Source: DATGUP01 sp035301265 (GTDB lineage: Bacteria > Bacillota > Bacilli > Bacillales > Amphibacillaceae). From it: 20,299 nucleotides of DNA. The position numbers were made by a program, and so were the translations under genes. The notes below the pieces were generated by a model. The model saw nothing but the letters and a program-made list of their open reading frames with translations. It ran no database searches and had not been told where the DNA came from. Positions 1 through 6,816 of the stretch are shown piece by piece (within the stretch, counting starts at the first letter, position 1; each line of letters starts with the position of its first letter). The stretch covers positions 1 through 20,299 of the forward strand of contig DATGUP010000006.1 of the NCBI GenBank assembly GCA_035301265.1. Reading direction: 5' to 3'.

Positions 1-2
1 TA

Positions 3-104
3 GATCGTATATTACATCGGGTTGAAATTATTCACCTAAATGGTGACAGTTATCGCATGAAACATAGAAAATCAATTTTTGAGGAAGAAAGTGTAACAAA
101 TTAA
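3..104 (+). CDS. istB: IS21-family helper ATPase IstB, C-terminal fragment (cut by window edge)
   Basis: Reading from position 3, the frame gives 33 residues before TAA at 102-104, beginning DRILHRVEIIHLNGDSYRMK and ending in EEESVTN. The pattern DR(I/L)LHxxEIxxLxGDSYRxKHR is typical of the C-terminus of IstB, the DnaC-like AAA+ ATPase that works with the IstA transposase in IS21-family transposition. The gene starts upstream of the window, so the ATPase motifs are not visible and whether the whole gene is intact cannot be judged. The family call rests on recognition of the tail motif alone, and is fairly secure. The remaining 34 bp after the stop look like the element's terminal sequence. 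Confidence 0.75.
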   Translation, partial: DRILHRVEIIHLNGDSYRMKHRKSIFEEESVTN

Positions 105-140
105 TTAGCGTAAACTGTCCAATTTTACTTGACGGTTACA
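105..140 (+). mobile_element. Probable right end of the IS21-family element
   Basis: The stretch after istB ends in TTTTACTTGACGGTTACA (123-140). IS21-family ends characteristically finish in ...ACA on the right (TGT... on the left) within inverted repeats close to the istB stop. The exact terminus (140 or 143) and any target duplication cannot be fixed, because the left end is outside the window. Confidence 0.4.
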
Positions 141-188
141 ACAGGTAATAGAGAAGATCAGTAATTCTAAAATATAGACTTTTTCAAC

Positions 189-207
189 ACTACACAAATA
201 CTACACA
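189..207 (+). repeat. Two direct repeats ACTACACA, 11-bp period
   Basis: ACTACACA occurs at 189-196 and again at 200-207, so the copies are one helical turn apart. They lie in gene-free DNA between the IS21 end and a small terminator. Function unknown. Such spaced repeats can be protein-binding sites, but chance is possible in this AT-rich stretch. Confidence 0.4.
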
Positions 208-231
208 TAAGAAAAGCAGACCATTGATAAT

Positions 232-252
232 AAAGGGTTTTACGCCCTTTTT
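232..252 (+). terminator. Short hairpin with T-run, terminator-like
   Basis: AAAGGG (232-237) pairs with CCCTTT (245-250) around a 7-nt loop and continues into a T-run. No intact gene lies directly upstream, so it may be a leftover from a lost gene or may close the IS21 read-through. Confidence 0.5.
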
Positions 253-281
253 GTATGTCTCTCTGGGACGCTGTATAAAAG

Positions 282-320
282 AAGCTGTAATCCGTTTATA
301 TCAAGGATTGCAGCTTTTTT
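282..320 (+). terminator. Strong rho-independent terminator with no intact gene before it
   Basis: AAGCTGTAATCC (282-293) pairs with GGATTGCAGCTT (305-316), 12 bp including one G·U pair, loop 11 nt, followed by a run of six T (315-320). It is orphaned: the nearest upstream gene is the IS21 istB tail. In related genomes the leu operon ends upstream of the TPR gene, so this may be the surviving terminator of whatever operon stood here. That origin is inference. Confidence 0.75.
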
Positions 321-497
321 AAATTATTATATTATAGACTTGACTTTTGTTTTATGTCATTCTTCAATGAATACAAAACGAGCCTTCATTTATAAATAAC
401 TTGTTACTTTAATTTGGAGTGGCAATTATTTGAATATTGACTTTATAATGGGTCCTGAAAGAACATAAGCACCATTTGAAATATATGGGGGTATAAG

Positions 498-970
498 ATG
501 AGAATAGGTATTATTGGTGGTTTTGGTTTAAACGTCCAAACACCTCTCATAAATATGCACCCGAAAATGGAGTCTAGAAGGAGAAGGGGAACGAAGAGAT
601 GCCGATGATGCTTTTTTAAACATGGAAAAATGAACAAAGATGCTACTTTTTTATACAATTAATGTCTGGCGTTCATCATGGCTTTGGTTCTTCATTAAAG
701 GTATATGGAGATCGGGGAATCACACTAACAAATGATAAACAGCTTCATATCGGAAAGATCGACGAACAATTAAAGGAAGTGGAGTTGGAAGATCACGTTA
801 AGGTACCCCAGCATCTGACAAAAGAAGCGAGTGCATATTATCCAGCATTTTATACGTTTTTAGACAAAGTTTGTGACCATATCGTTTTTGACAAAATCGA
901 TGAAGACTTACCCACAATCGAAGACGAACACCAAAATCAAATAGTCATAGACCGGATTAGAAATATCTGA
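498..970 (+). pseudogene. Decayed Gfo/Idh/MocA-family oxidoreductase
   Basis: An ATG at 498, behind a weak GGGGG ribosome site, opens a frame that reads MRIGIIGGFGLNV. This is a Rossmann-type glycine-rich NAD(P)-binding start, and it stops at TGA 606-608 after 36 residues. A second frame, shifted relative to the first (662-970, 102 residues), contains the C-terminal part of such an enzyme: SGVHHGFGSSLKVYGDRG, then a long stretch with EASAYYPAFYTFLDKV and LPTIEDEHQNQIVIDRIRNI, like the end of many dehydrogenases of this family. A complete family member has roughly 330-350 residues, so about 200 residues from the middle are missing, plus a frame change. The 102-residue frame has no good ribosome site and is very unlikely to work alone. 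The substrate cannot be named. Confidence 0.7.
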
Positions 971-1177
971 TCTTTGATTCGCTTCGATTTGACTGAATGT
1001 TTTCAAATGACATCTGAAAGACAATTTATAACCTAGCAAGGAGGAAATATCGATCTTGTTACCGGAGATCAAGATTAACGTATTCCCATAATGAAAAACA
1101 TAGAAAACGACTTGTAGAATTGTAAGCAGAAATGATCTGGCTCTGTTTAGGCTTTAATGTTTAAATTTGCGAAAAGT
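971..1177. other. Gene-free stretch with an orphan ribosome-binding site
   Basis: No coding frame of useful length is visible between the pseudogene and the CoA-transferase promoter. A good Shine-Dalgarno sequence, AAGGAGG, lies near 1039-1045 but is followed only by a short TTG-initiated frame of about a dozen codons. The inverted pair ATCTTG...CAAGAT lies around 1053-1075. It looks like the remnant of a lost gene. Confidence 0.4.
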
Positions 1178-1205
1178 TTGACATAAATATTTGATTGGTT
1201 ACACT
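1178..1205 (+). promoter_or_regulatory. SigA-type promoter for the CoA-transferase gene
   Basis: Perfect -35 TTGACA (1178-1183), 16-bp spacer, -10-like TACACT (1200-1205, 4 of 6 matches). Initiation near 1212 would give a leader of about 115 nt that contains the cre-like site. Confidence 0.5.
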
Positions 1206-1290
1206 AGAATTACCCATTCATAAAAATTTTCCATCACTAAAAGCGAGTCACTGAGAACAGTTTTTTGGGCCGAAAAATTTATCAGAGTAA

Positions 1291-1305
1291 TTGATAGCGC
1301 TTACA
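1291..1305 (+). promoter_or_regulatory. Candidate cre (CcpA) operator
   Basis: TTGATAGCGCTTACA matches the cre consensus WTGNAANCGNWNNCW at all but one defined position (T for A at 1295), and has the near-palindromic AGCGCT core. It lies downstream of the predicted promoter and 23 bp before the ATG, so bound CcpA would act as a roadblock. Carbon catabolite repression of the CoA-transferase is therefore plausible. Confidence 0.4.
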
Positions 1306-1327
1306 TTATTACAAGGAAGGGGATTCC

Positions 1328-2431
1328 ATGCCATTATCATCCATACGAATTCTCGATTTAACCCGTTTGCTGCCAGGGCCATATTGCACAATGATTCTAG
1401 CTGATTTCGGAGCTGATGTTATTAAAATCGAACAACCAATCACAGGGGATTATGCACGATTTATTGGTTCGACAATCGGGGAATCAAGCGCTTTTTTTCA
1501 TTCGTTAAACCGTAACAAAAAAAGCATCACGCTCGATTTAAAATCGACGGCAGACAGAGCGATGTTTTTAGAAATGGTAGATGAAGCTGACATCATTGTT
1601 GAATCATTTCGCCCAGGTGTTATGAAAAAACTTGGTTTAGATTACAAGACGTTGAAAAAAAGAAACCCTCAGCTGATATATTGCGCTATTACAGGATATG
1701 GGCAATCGGGACCGTATAAGGATAAACCCGGTCACGATCTGAATTATATTAGCGATGCTGGTTTGCTCAACTTGATGAGGACAAGCGCAAGCGCACCAGT
1801 TATTCCAGCCATAACAATCGCTGATATTGCAGGCGGGGCACTTCCGGCAGCGATAGGTATTTTAATAGCTTTGATCAACAGGCAAAATACAGGTGAAGGA
1901 CAGTTCGTTGACATCGGAATGATGGATGGCGCCGTTTCGTTACTACAGACTGTTTTACCTGAATACCTAGCGACTGGCGTGTTGCCGAAACCTGGTGAAC
2001 AAATGCTTGACGGTGGATATGCTAATTATAATATATATGAAACAAAAGATGGACGCTATCTCGTCGTTGGAGCAATCGAAGAAAAATTTTGGAGGAATTT
2101 TTGCCAAGCCATTGGACGAGAGGATTTTATCCCTCTTTTGTACGCACCACTTCATAAACAACGTCAATTAAAACAAGAGATTCAAAACATCATGAGTGAA
2201 AAAAGCCTAGCTGAATGGATGGAAGTCTTTTCCTCGGTCGAGGCGTGTGTGTCACCTGTTAACACATTAGAGGAAACGATCAATAACCCACACGTGATCG
2301 CACGTAAAATGATTCAGACGGTGACCGATGAAAAATTAGGCAAAATTAAACACATCGGTATTCCCATTAAACTTTCAAAAACACCCGGAAAAATTCGTAC
2401 AACAGCACCGGAGTTTAAAACAACAAAATAA
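1328..2431 (+). CDS. Class III CoA-transferase / alpha-methylacyl-CoA racemase family (CaiB/BaiF)
   Basis: A 367-residue protein with a clear family III CoA-transferase beginning: LDLTRLLPGPYCTMILADFG (residues 9-28), then GADVIKIEQP and FHSLNRNKKSITLDL. The active-site region reads GYGQSGPYKDKPGHDLNY, where Asp137 aligns with the catalytic aspartate of the family (in racemases the motif is GHDxxY). Length and the GHD motif fit alpha-methylacyl-CoA racemase (2R/2S epimerisation of branched acyl-CoAs) at least as well as a CoA-transferase moving CoA between acids. Sequence alone does not decide between them. The start has a good ribosome site (AAGGAAGGGG) 7 nt upstream. It stands alone, with its own promoter and a cre-like site, next to decayed and mobile DNA, so it may be an accessory gene in this otherwise conserved locus. 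Confidence 0.85.
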   Translation: MPLSSIRILDLTRLLPGPYCTMILADFGADVIKIEQPITGDYARFIGSTIGESSAFFHSLNRNKKSITLDLKSTADRAMFLEMVDEADIIVESFRPGVMKKLGLDYKTLKKRNPQLIYCAITGYGQSGPYKDKPGHDLNYISDAGLLNLMRTSASAPVIPAITIADIAGGALPAAIGILIALINRQNTGEGQFVDIGMMDGAVSLLQTVLPEYLATGVLPKPGEQMLDGGYANYNIYETKDGRYLVVGAIEEKFWRNFCQAIGREDFIPLLYAPLHKQRQLKQEIQNIMSEKSLAEWMEVFSSVEACVSPVNTLEETINNPHVIARKMIQTVTDEKLGKIKHIGIPIKLSKTPGKIRTTAPEFKTTK

Positions 2432-2537
2432 AATACTGTGCGCGCTTTTGTTTGGTTTTATGGACCAGCCCTTGCATTTATTGTTTAACTGAGTCTATAC
2501 GCGTGATGTATGTTTATGTTTTAATAATTCGGGAATG

Positions 2538-2543
2538 TATAAT
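2538..2543 (+). promoter_or_regulatory. Candidate -10 element for the TPR gene
   Basis: TATAAT at 2538-2543 is a perfect -10 hexamer 38 bp before the start codon. No convincing -35 is found at 16-18 bp (TATGTT at 2515-2520 is weak), so the promoter is tentative. No terminator is visible after the CoA-transferase gene, so read-through is also possible. Confidence 0.35.
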
Positions 2544-2580
2544 TACCATCCGTTTTAAATTTATAGAAGGAGGTGAAAAA

Positions 2581-3564
2581 ATGCGGAATAACCATGACAA
2601 CGTCATTCTCTTTCCTAAATGGCAATCGACGCTTGAAGAAGAAAGTTTAAATGCTTTAAAACAAAAACGGTATGAAGATGCCTTGGCCAAGTTAGATGAA
2701 TTGTTGAAATTTCAAGTCAACAACCATGAAATTATGATTGGTAAGCTAATCTGTCTTATGGAACTTGATCGGCACGATGAAGCTCAACAGCTTTGTGAAG
2801 ATTTGTTGCAATATAAAGATGAACATTATTATCATTACGTGCATATTTACTTAACCCTTTTGTTTCAAACGGGTCAGTACGATCAATTAATGGAGCAAGT
2901 TGATTATGAGTTTTCTTGTGCAAATAGCATGCCTCAATTTGTCCAAGAGCAGTTTCGCCAGCTCTATGATTTGAGCATGACGATGAAAACAAAGCTGAAA
3001 TCGGAGCAATCGGTTCAAATTCTTAACCGCTTGAAAAAAGCTGTTTGCGAGCAAAATCACCAAAAACAATGGCAACTTATCGAACGGCTGCGCAAGATCA
3101 AGTCAATGCCTACTGCCCCGCTTATGGATTTACTGACCAATGAGCAAATTCATCCAGTTACGAAAACAGCGGTGTTTCATTGGCTACAAGACAAACAAAT
3201 TCACCAACCGGTTTCTATACATAAGCTTGGATCAACGCTAACCGTTGTACCTGCTGAGATAACAGCGCTTGAATCTCACGCAACGTTTAAGCAAACGCTA
3301 TTGTTAATCAATGAAATAGAACAGATCAATCCAACCTTATTTCTATTGTTAAAAAAACTCCTCTACCGATATGCCTACGTACGATATCCGATTATGCCTG
3401 CGAGCTCTGAAAGCGTCCATATAGCTAGAGCATTAAAGGAGATCGGCTCTGACTATTTGAACATGCCTACCAATGAGCAAAAATCATTGACAGTGCGGAC
3501 CAAAGATTACATAGAGGACATAAAAATGTGCGAGGCGCTTTACTTAAGTATTATTGAAGAGTAA
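2581..3564 (+). CDS. ysoA: TPR-repeat protein, YsoA-like
   Basis: The start at ATG 2581 is fixed by GAAGGAGGTG ending 5 nt upstream. An in-frame ATG at 2452 has no ribosome site and a junk-like extension. The 327-residue product begins MRNNHDNVILFPKW. It then has helical tetratricopeptide-like units, for example ESLNALKQKRYEDALAKLDE (residues 21-40), HEIMIGKLICLMELDRHDEA (45-64), and a third around LTLLFQTGQYDQLMEQ. There is no signal peptide or membrane segment. It sits directly upstream of tig, as ysoA does in B. subtilis, and the FPKW opening fits that family. TPR proteins are scaffolds for protein-protein contacts. The partner and role of this one are not known to me. Confidence 0.75.
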   Translation: MRNNHDNVILFPKWQSTLEEESLNALKQKRYEDALAKLDELLKFQVNNHEIMIGKLICLMELDRHDEAQQLCEDLLQYKDEHYYHYVHIYLTLLFQTGQYDQLMEQVDYEFSCANSMPQFVQEQFRQLYDLSMTMKTKLKSEQSVQILNRLKKAVCEQNHQKQWQLIERLRKIKSMPTAPLMDLLTNEQIHPVTKTAVFHWLQDKQIHQPVSIHKLGSTLTVVPAEITALESHATFKQTLLLINEIEQINPTLFLLLKKLLYRYAYVRYPIMPASSESVHIARALKEIGSDYLNMPTNEQKSLTVRTKDYIEDIKMCEALYLSIIEE

Positions 3565-3570
3565 CATTGG

Positions 3571-3598
3571 TTGAAAGGCGTCTTAATTATGTTATAAT
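3571..3598 (+). promoter_or_regulatory. SigA promoter of tig
   Basis: -35 TTGAAA (3571-3576), 16-bp spacer, perfect -10 TATAAT (3593-3598) preceded by TGT, an extended -10. It begins only 6 bp after the TPR gene stop and about 60 bp before the tig start, so tig has its own strong promoter. Confidence 0.7.
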
Positions 3599-3659
3599 GT
3601 AGTGGTTGTAATATGCATAAATTTTTTGATGGAAAGCAGTAGATTTTGGAGGGAACGAA

Positions 3660-4946
3660 ATGTCAGCAAAGTGGGAAAAACAGGAAGGCAACGAAGGTGT
3701 GTTGACGATCACTGTTAGTGCAGAGGAATTTGACCGGGCACTCGACCAAGCGTTCAAAAAAGTGGTTAAAGATGTCGAGATGCCTGGATTCCGCAAAGGT
3801 CGCATTCCTCGCAATATTTTTGAAAAACGTTTTGGGGTTGAAGCGCTGTATCAGGATGCGGTTGATATTGTGTTACCTGATGCTTATGTCAAGGCCGTTG
3901 AGGAGACGGGCATTGAACCGGTGGCACAGCCTGATGTAGATATCGAACATATTGCCAAAGGCGAGGATCTCGTTTTTAAGGCTAAAGTCACCGTAAAACC
4001 GGAAGTCTCCCTTGGTGAATATAAAGGATTGGAAGTAGAAGAGCAGGATACGACTGTAACAGATGACGATGTAGATGAGGAATTAGAGCGTTTGCAGGAA
4101 CAACACGCTGAATTGATTATTAAAGAGAATGGAACAGTCGCAGATGGAGATACGGTCGTTATCGACTTTGAAGGATTTGTTGATGGAGAGGCATTTGAAG
4201 GTGGGAAAGCAGAAAATCATTCATTAGAAATTGGCTCCGGTCAATTTATTCCGGGATTTGAAGAACAATTAATTGGCAAGCAAAGCGGAGATGAAACGGA
4301 AATCAATGTTACATTCCCAGACGATTATCATGCTGAAGAACTTGCGGGTAAGAAAGCTTTGTTTAAGGTGAAAATACATGAAGTTAAAGCAAAAGAGCTA
4401 CCGGAGTTGGACGATGAATTTGCCAAAGATGTCGACGATGAGGTTGAAACATTGGACGAGTTAAAAACGAAGCTAAAAGAAGAGTTACAAAAACAGAGTG
4501 AACAAGCTGCTGAAAATGAAAAAAGGGAAACTTTGATTGAAAAAGCGTCGAACAATGCTGAAGTAGATATTCCGGATGTCATGATTGAGTCCGAACTCGA
4601 TCGCATGGTACAAGAATTTGAACAGCGTCTGCAAATGCAAGGATTGACAAAAGAAATGTATTTCCAGTTTTCAGGACAGGATGAAGATGCCTTAAAAGAA
4701 CAAATGCGAGAAGATGCTGAGAAGCGTGTGAAAACAAATCTGACGTTGGAAGCTATTGCGAAAGCTGAAGATATTGAAGCAACAGACGATGATGTCAATG
4801 AAGAACTTGAAAACATGGCCTCTCAATATAATATGGAAGTCGATCAACTTAAACAAATGCTAGGCGGAAATACTGATGCGATTAAAGAAGATTTGAAATT
4901 GAAAAAAACGATTGACTATCTCGTTGAGCATAGCCAGACTGCATAA
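3660..4946 (+). CDS. tig: Trigger factor, ribosome-associated chaperone/prolyl isomerase
   Basis: A 428-residue protein, the normal length for trigger factor. The N-terminal ribosome-binding domain has the signature GFRKGRIP (residues 43-50), the loop that docks at the peptide exit tunnel near L23. An FKBP-type peptidyl-prolyl isomerase domain follows at about 155-245 (GDTVVIDFEGFVDGEAFEGG, then GSGQFIPGFEEQLIG). The acidic, helical C-terminal domain (about 250-428) forms the chaperone cradle. It binds nascent chains co-translationally in the cytoplasm. The start follows TTGGAGGGAACGAA, with GGAGG 7 nt before ATG. It has its own promoter upstream and a terminator just downstream, so it is transcribed as a single gene. 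The tig-clpX neighbourhood is the usual one. Confidence 0.97.
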   Translation: MSAKWEKQEGNEGVLTITVSAEEFDRALDQAFKKVVKDVEMPGFRKGRIPRNIFEKRFGVEALYQDAVDIVLPDAYVKAVEETGIEPVAQPDVDIEHIAKGEDLVFKAKVTVKPEVSLGEYKGLEVEEQDTTVTDDDVDEELERLQEQHAELIIKENGTVADGDTVVIDFEGFVDGEAFEGGKAENHSLEIGSGQFIPGFEEQLIGKQSGDETEINVTFPDDYHAEELAGKKALFKVKIHEVKAKELPELDDEFAKDVDDEVETLDELKTKLKEELQKQSEQAAENEKRETLIEKASNNAEVDIPDVMIESELDRMVQEFEQRLQMQGLTKEMYFQFSGQDEDALKEQMREDAEKRVKTNLTLEAIAKAEDIEATDDDVNEELENMASQYNMEVDQLKQMLGGNTDAIKEDLKLKKTIDYLVEHSQTA

Positions 4947-4984
4947 AACACGATGTGTAATGGACTTAAAGAATGGTTAAGCTG

Positions 4985-5015
4985 ACAAGGTGCGAATTTT
5001 CCGCACCTTGTTTTG
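4985..5015 (+). terminator. Rho-independent terminator of tig
   Basis: ACAAGGTGCG (4985-4994) pairs perfectly with CGCACCTTGT (5002-5011), loop 7 nt, followed by TTTTG. It separates tig from clpX. Confidence 0.85.
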
Positions 5016-5149
5016 CCATTACAAACGATGTGTCCTTTAACCTTTTGCTGAAACCGTGTTATTTTATCGTTTAAGAACATATGATAAGTGATAAGACGAA
5101 ATCAGAATTCTAACCATATGATATTCTATAGGGTGCACAATAATATTGT

Positions 5150-5177
5150 TTGACTTTTAAAGCAAATCCTCCATAAT
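5150..5177 (+). promoter_or_regulatory. Candidate distal clpX promoter
   Basis: -35 TTGACT (5150-5155), 16-bp spacer, -10 CATAAT (5172-5177). It lies in the 357-bp tig-clpX gap. Its -35 is preceded by a short inverted repeat, CAATA-A-TATTG (5138-5148). No CtsR-type tandem GGTCAAA operator is visible. Confidence 0.45.
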
Positions 5178-5205
5178 GATAAGGTAAACATCAAAGTATT
5201 ATATT

Positions 5206-5233
5206 TTGTTTTTCGTTTTTAATTTGGTATGAT
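5206..5233 (+). promoter_or_regulatory. Candidate proximal clpX promoter
   Basis: -35 TTGTTT (5206-5211), 16-bp spacer, -10 TATGAT (5228-5233) preceded by TGG, so an extended -10. Initiation near 5240 would give a leader of about 65 nt containing GTGAAAGTTGTGAAAG, a tandem repeat of unknown meaning (5252-5267). Confidence 0.5.
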
Positions 5234-5303
5234 GGCACTGAAAAGTTGGACGTGAAAGTTGTGAAAGCAAACAGCCGATACAAACGTTTAGGGGTGAAAT
5301 ATA

Positions 5304-6581
5304 TTGTTTAAATTTAATGAAGAAAAAGGACAGTTGAAATGTTCGTTTTGCGGTAAAAGTCAAGAACAAGTTCGCAAACTTGTAGCTGGGCCGGGCGTTT
5401 ATATATGCGATGAGTGTATTGAACTTTGTACCGAAATTGTAGAAGAAGAGTTGGGCAGTGAAGAAGAAACCGAATTTACTGAAATTCCTAAGCCAAAAGA
5501 AATCTGTGATATTCTTGACGATTATGTTATCGGACAGGACAGAGCAAAAAAGAATTTATCGGTCGCTGTCTATAACCATTATAAACGCATTAATAGCCCC
5601 AAGACGAATGATGATGTTGAACTAGCGAAAAGTAATATTGCGATGCTCGGGCCAACCGGGAGCGGAAAAACGCTTTTGGCTCAGACTTTAGCCCGTATCA
5701 TTGATGTTCCGTTTGCCATGGCAGATGCAACTTCTTTGACTGAGGCTGGCTATGTCGGGGAAGACGTTGAAAACATCTTGCTAAAACTGATCCAAGCAGC
5801 GGATTATGATGTGGAAAAAGCTGAAAAAGGTATTATATACATCGATGAGATCGATAAGGTCGCGCGCAAATCGGAAAATCCCTCCATTACACGGGATGTA
5901 TCAGGAGAAGGCGTACAACAAGCACTTTTGAAAATTCTTGAGGGAACAGTTGCAAGTGTTCCGCCTCAGGGTGGCCGCAAACATCCGCATCAAGAATTCA
6001 TCCAGATTGACACAACTAATATTTTGTTTATCGTTGGCGGAGCGTTTGATGGCATTGATCAAATTGTCAAGCGTCGGCTCGGTAAAACAGTCATCGGTTT
6101 TGGTTCTCATAATGAACAGGAGGATCTTGACAAAGGCGAACTGTTAAGCAGGGTGCTTCCGGAAGATCTTCTCAGCTACGGGCTGATTCCAGAGTTCATC
6201 GGCCGAATTCCGGTGATTGGAAGTTTGGAACCGCTGGATGAAGAGGCGCTTGTTGATATTTTGACAAAACCGAAAAATGCGCTCGTTAAACAGTATAAAA
6301 AACTTTTCCAAATGGATGGTGTCGAGCTCGAGTTTGAAGAGGAAGGACTTGTGGAAATTGCCAAAAAAGCTATTGAACGAAAAACCGGTGCACGCGGTTT
6401 GCGCTCGATCATCGAAAACATTATGCTCGATGTCATGTTTGAGCTCCCTTCACGGGACGACATTGAAAAGTGCATCATAACGAAAGAGACCATTGTTCAG
6501 GAAAATGGAAGTCCTAAACTCGTCTTTAGAGATGGCACCGTCAAGCAAAGCAATGAAAAGCTTCCCAAAGAAAGTGCTTAA
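5304..6581 (+). CDS. clpX: ClpX, ATPase subunit of the ClpXP protease
   Basis: A 425-residue AAA+ unfoldase, full length. The N-terminal zinc-binding domain has Cys13, Cys16, Cys35 and Cys38. Walker A is GPTGSGKT (116-123), Walker B is IIYIDEID (Asp181/Glu182), the IGF loop that docks on ClpP is I264-G265-F266, and the sensor-2 region carries GARGLRSIIE. It recognises tagged or regulatory proteins, unfolds them and feeds them to ClpP in the cytoplasm. Translation starts at TTG 5304, placed 7 nt after AGGGGTG. The protein then opens MFKFNEEKGQLKCSFCGK as in other bacilli, so TTG is well supported. It is transcribed from its own promoters and closed by a large hairpin terminator. In B. subtilis lonB follows immediately, but it is absent here. 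Confidence 0.98.
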   Translation: MFKFNEEKGQLKCSFCGKSQEQVRKLVAGPGVYICDECIELCTEIVEEELGSEEETEFTEIPKPKEICDILDDYVIGQDRAKKNLSVAVYNHYKRINSPKTNDDVELAKSNIAMLGPTGSGKTLLAQTLARIIDVPFAMADATSLTEAGYVGEDVENILLKLIQAADYDVEKAEKGIIYIDEIDKVARKSENPSITRDVSGEGVQQALLKILEGTVASVPPQGGRKHPHQEFIQIDTTNILFIVGGAFDGIDQIVKRRLGKTVIGFGSHNEQEDLDKGELLSRVLPEDLLSYGLIPEFIGRIPVIGSLEPLDEEALVDILTKPKNALVKQYKKLFQMDGVELEFEEEGLVEIAKKAIERKTGARGLRSIIENIMLDVMFELPSRDDIEKCIITKETIVQENGSPKLVFRDGTVKQSNEKLPKESA

Positions 6582-6604
6582 TTCACATGCCTTTCAAATC
6601 ACGC

Positions 6605-6668
6605 GACTGGCTTGCCTTGATATAAGCGCCTTGGCTGGCGTTATAACATGGTTCAAGCCAGTCTTTTT
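6605..6668 (+). terminator. Two-tier hairpin terminator after clpX
   Basis: The outer stem GACTGGCTTG (6605-6614) pairs perfectly with CAAGCCAGTC (6654-6663), followed by TTTTT. Nested inside, TATAAGCGCC (6621-6630) pairs with GGCGTTATA (6637-6645) with one bulged G. The structure is unusually long for a simple terminator but ends in a proper T-run. Confidence 0.75.
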
Positions 6669-6762
6669 ACATAATCATTCGTCTGTACGATCATGGATTT
6701 GTTTAGTACGTCATGGCGGAGGCTATACTAAGTACAATCATCATAGATTTACAAATTTGAAG

Positions 6763-6791
6763 GTTTTATAGACACCATAAAACATGTCTAT
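6763..6791 (+). repeat. Overlapping inverted repeats in the lon leader
   Basis: GTTTTAT (6763-6769) pairs with ATAAAAC (6777-6783), loop 7 nt. ATAGACA (6768-6774) pairs with TGTCTAT (6785-6791), loop 10 nt. The two share bases, so in RNA only one could form at a time. They end 12 nt before the lon Shine-Dalgarno. The repeats are certain but their role is unknown. A -10-like TATACT lies upstream at 6724-6729 without a good -35. Confidence 0.5.
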
Positions 6792-6816
6792 CGTTTGCTT
6801 TTTGGAGGTTAAAACA

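Noticed and set aside
443..658. 71-residue minus-strand frame over the pseudogene start
   Set aside because: It is antisense to the decayed oxidoreductase, has no ribosome site and shows no recognisable family.
4328..4816. 162-residue serine-rich minus-strand frame inside tig
   Set aside because: Its Ser-rich composition is the antisense image of the acidic Glu/Asp/Lys codons of trigger factor. It has no ribosome site.
5252..5267. CtsR operator before clpX
   Set aside because: The tandem GTGAAAG repeats do not match the GGTCAAA heptamers of CtsR sites.
6493..6771. 92-residue plus-strand frame after clpX, considered as a lonB remnant
   Set aside because: It overlaps the clpX end in another frame and then runs through the terminator hairpin. 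It shows no protease motifs.
6784..6816. Upstream ATG for lonA at 6784
   Set aside because: It has no Shine-Dalgarno and lies within the inverted repeats. The good GGAGG serves ATG 6817.
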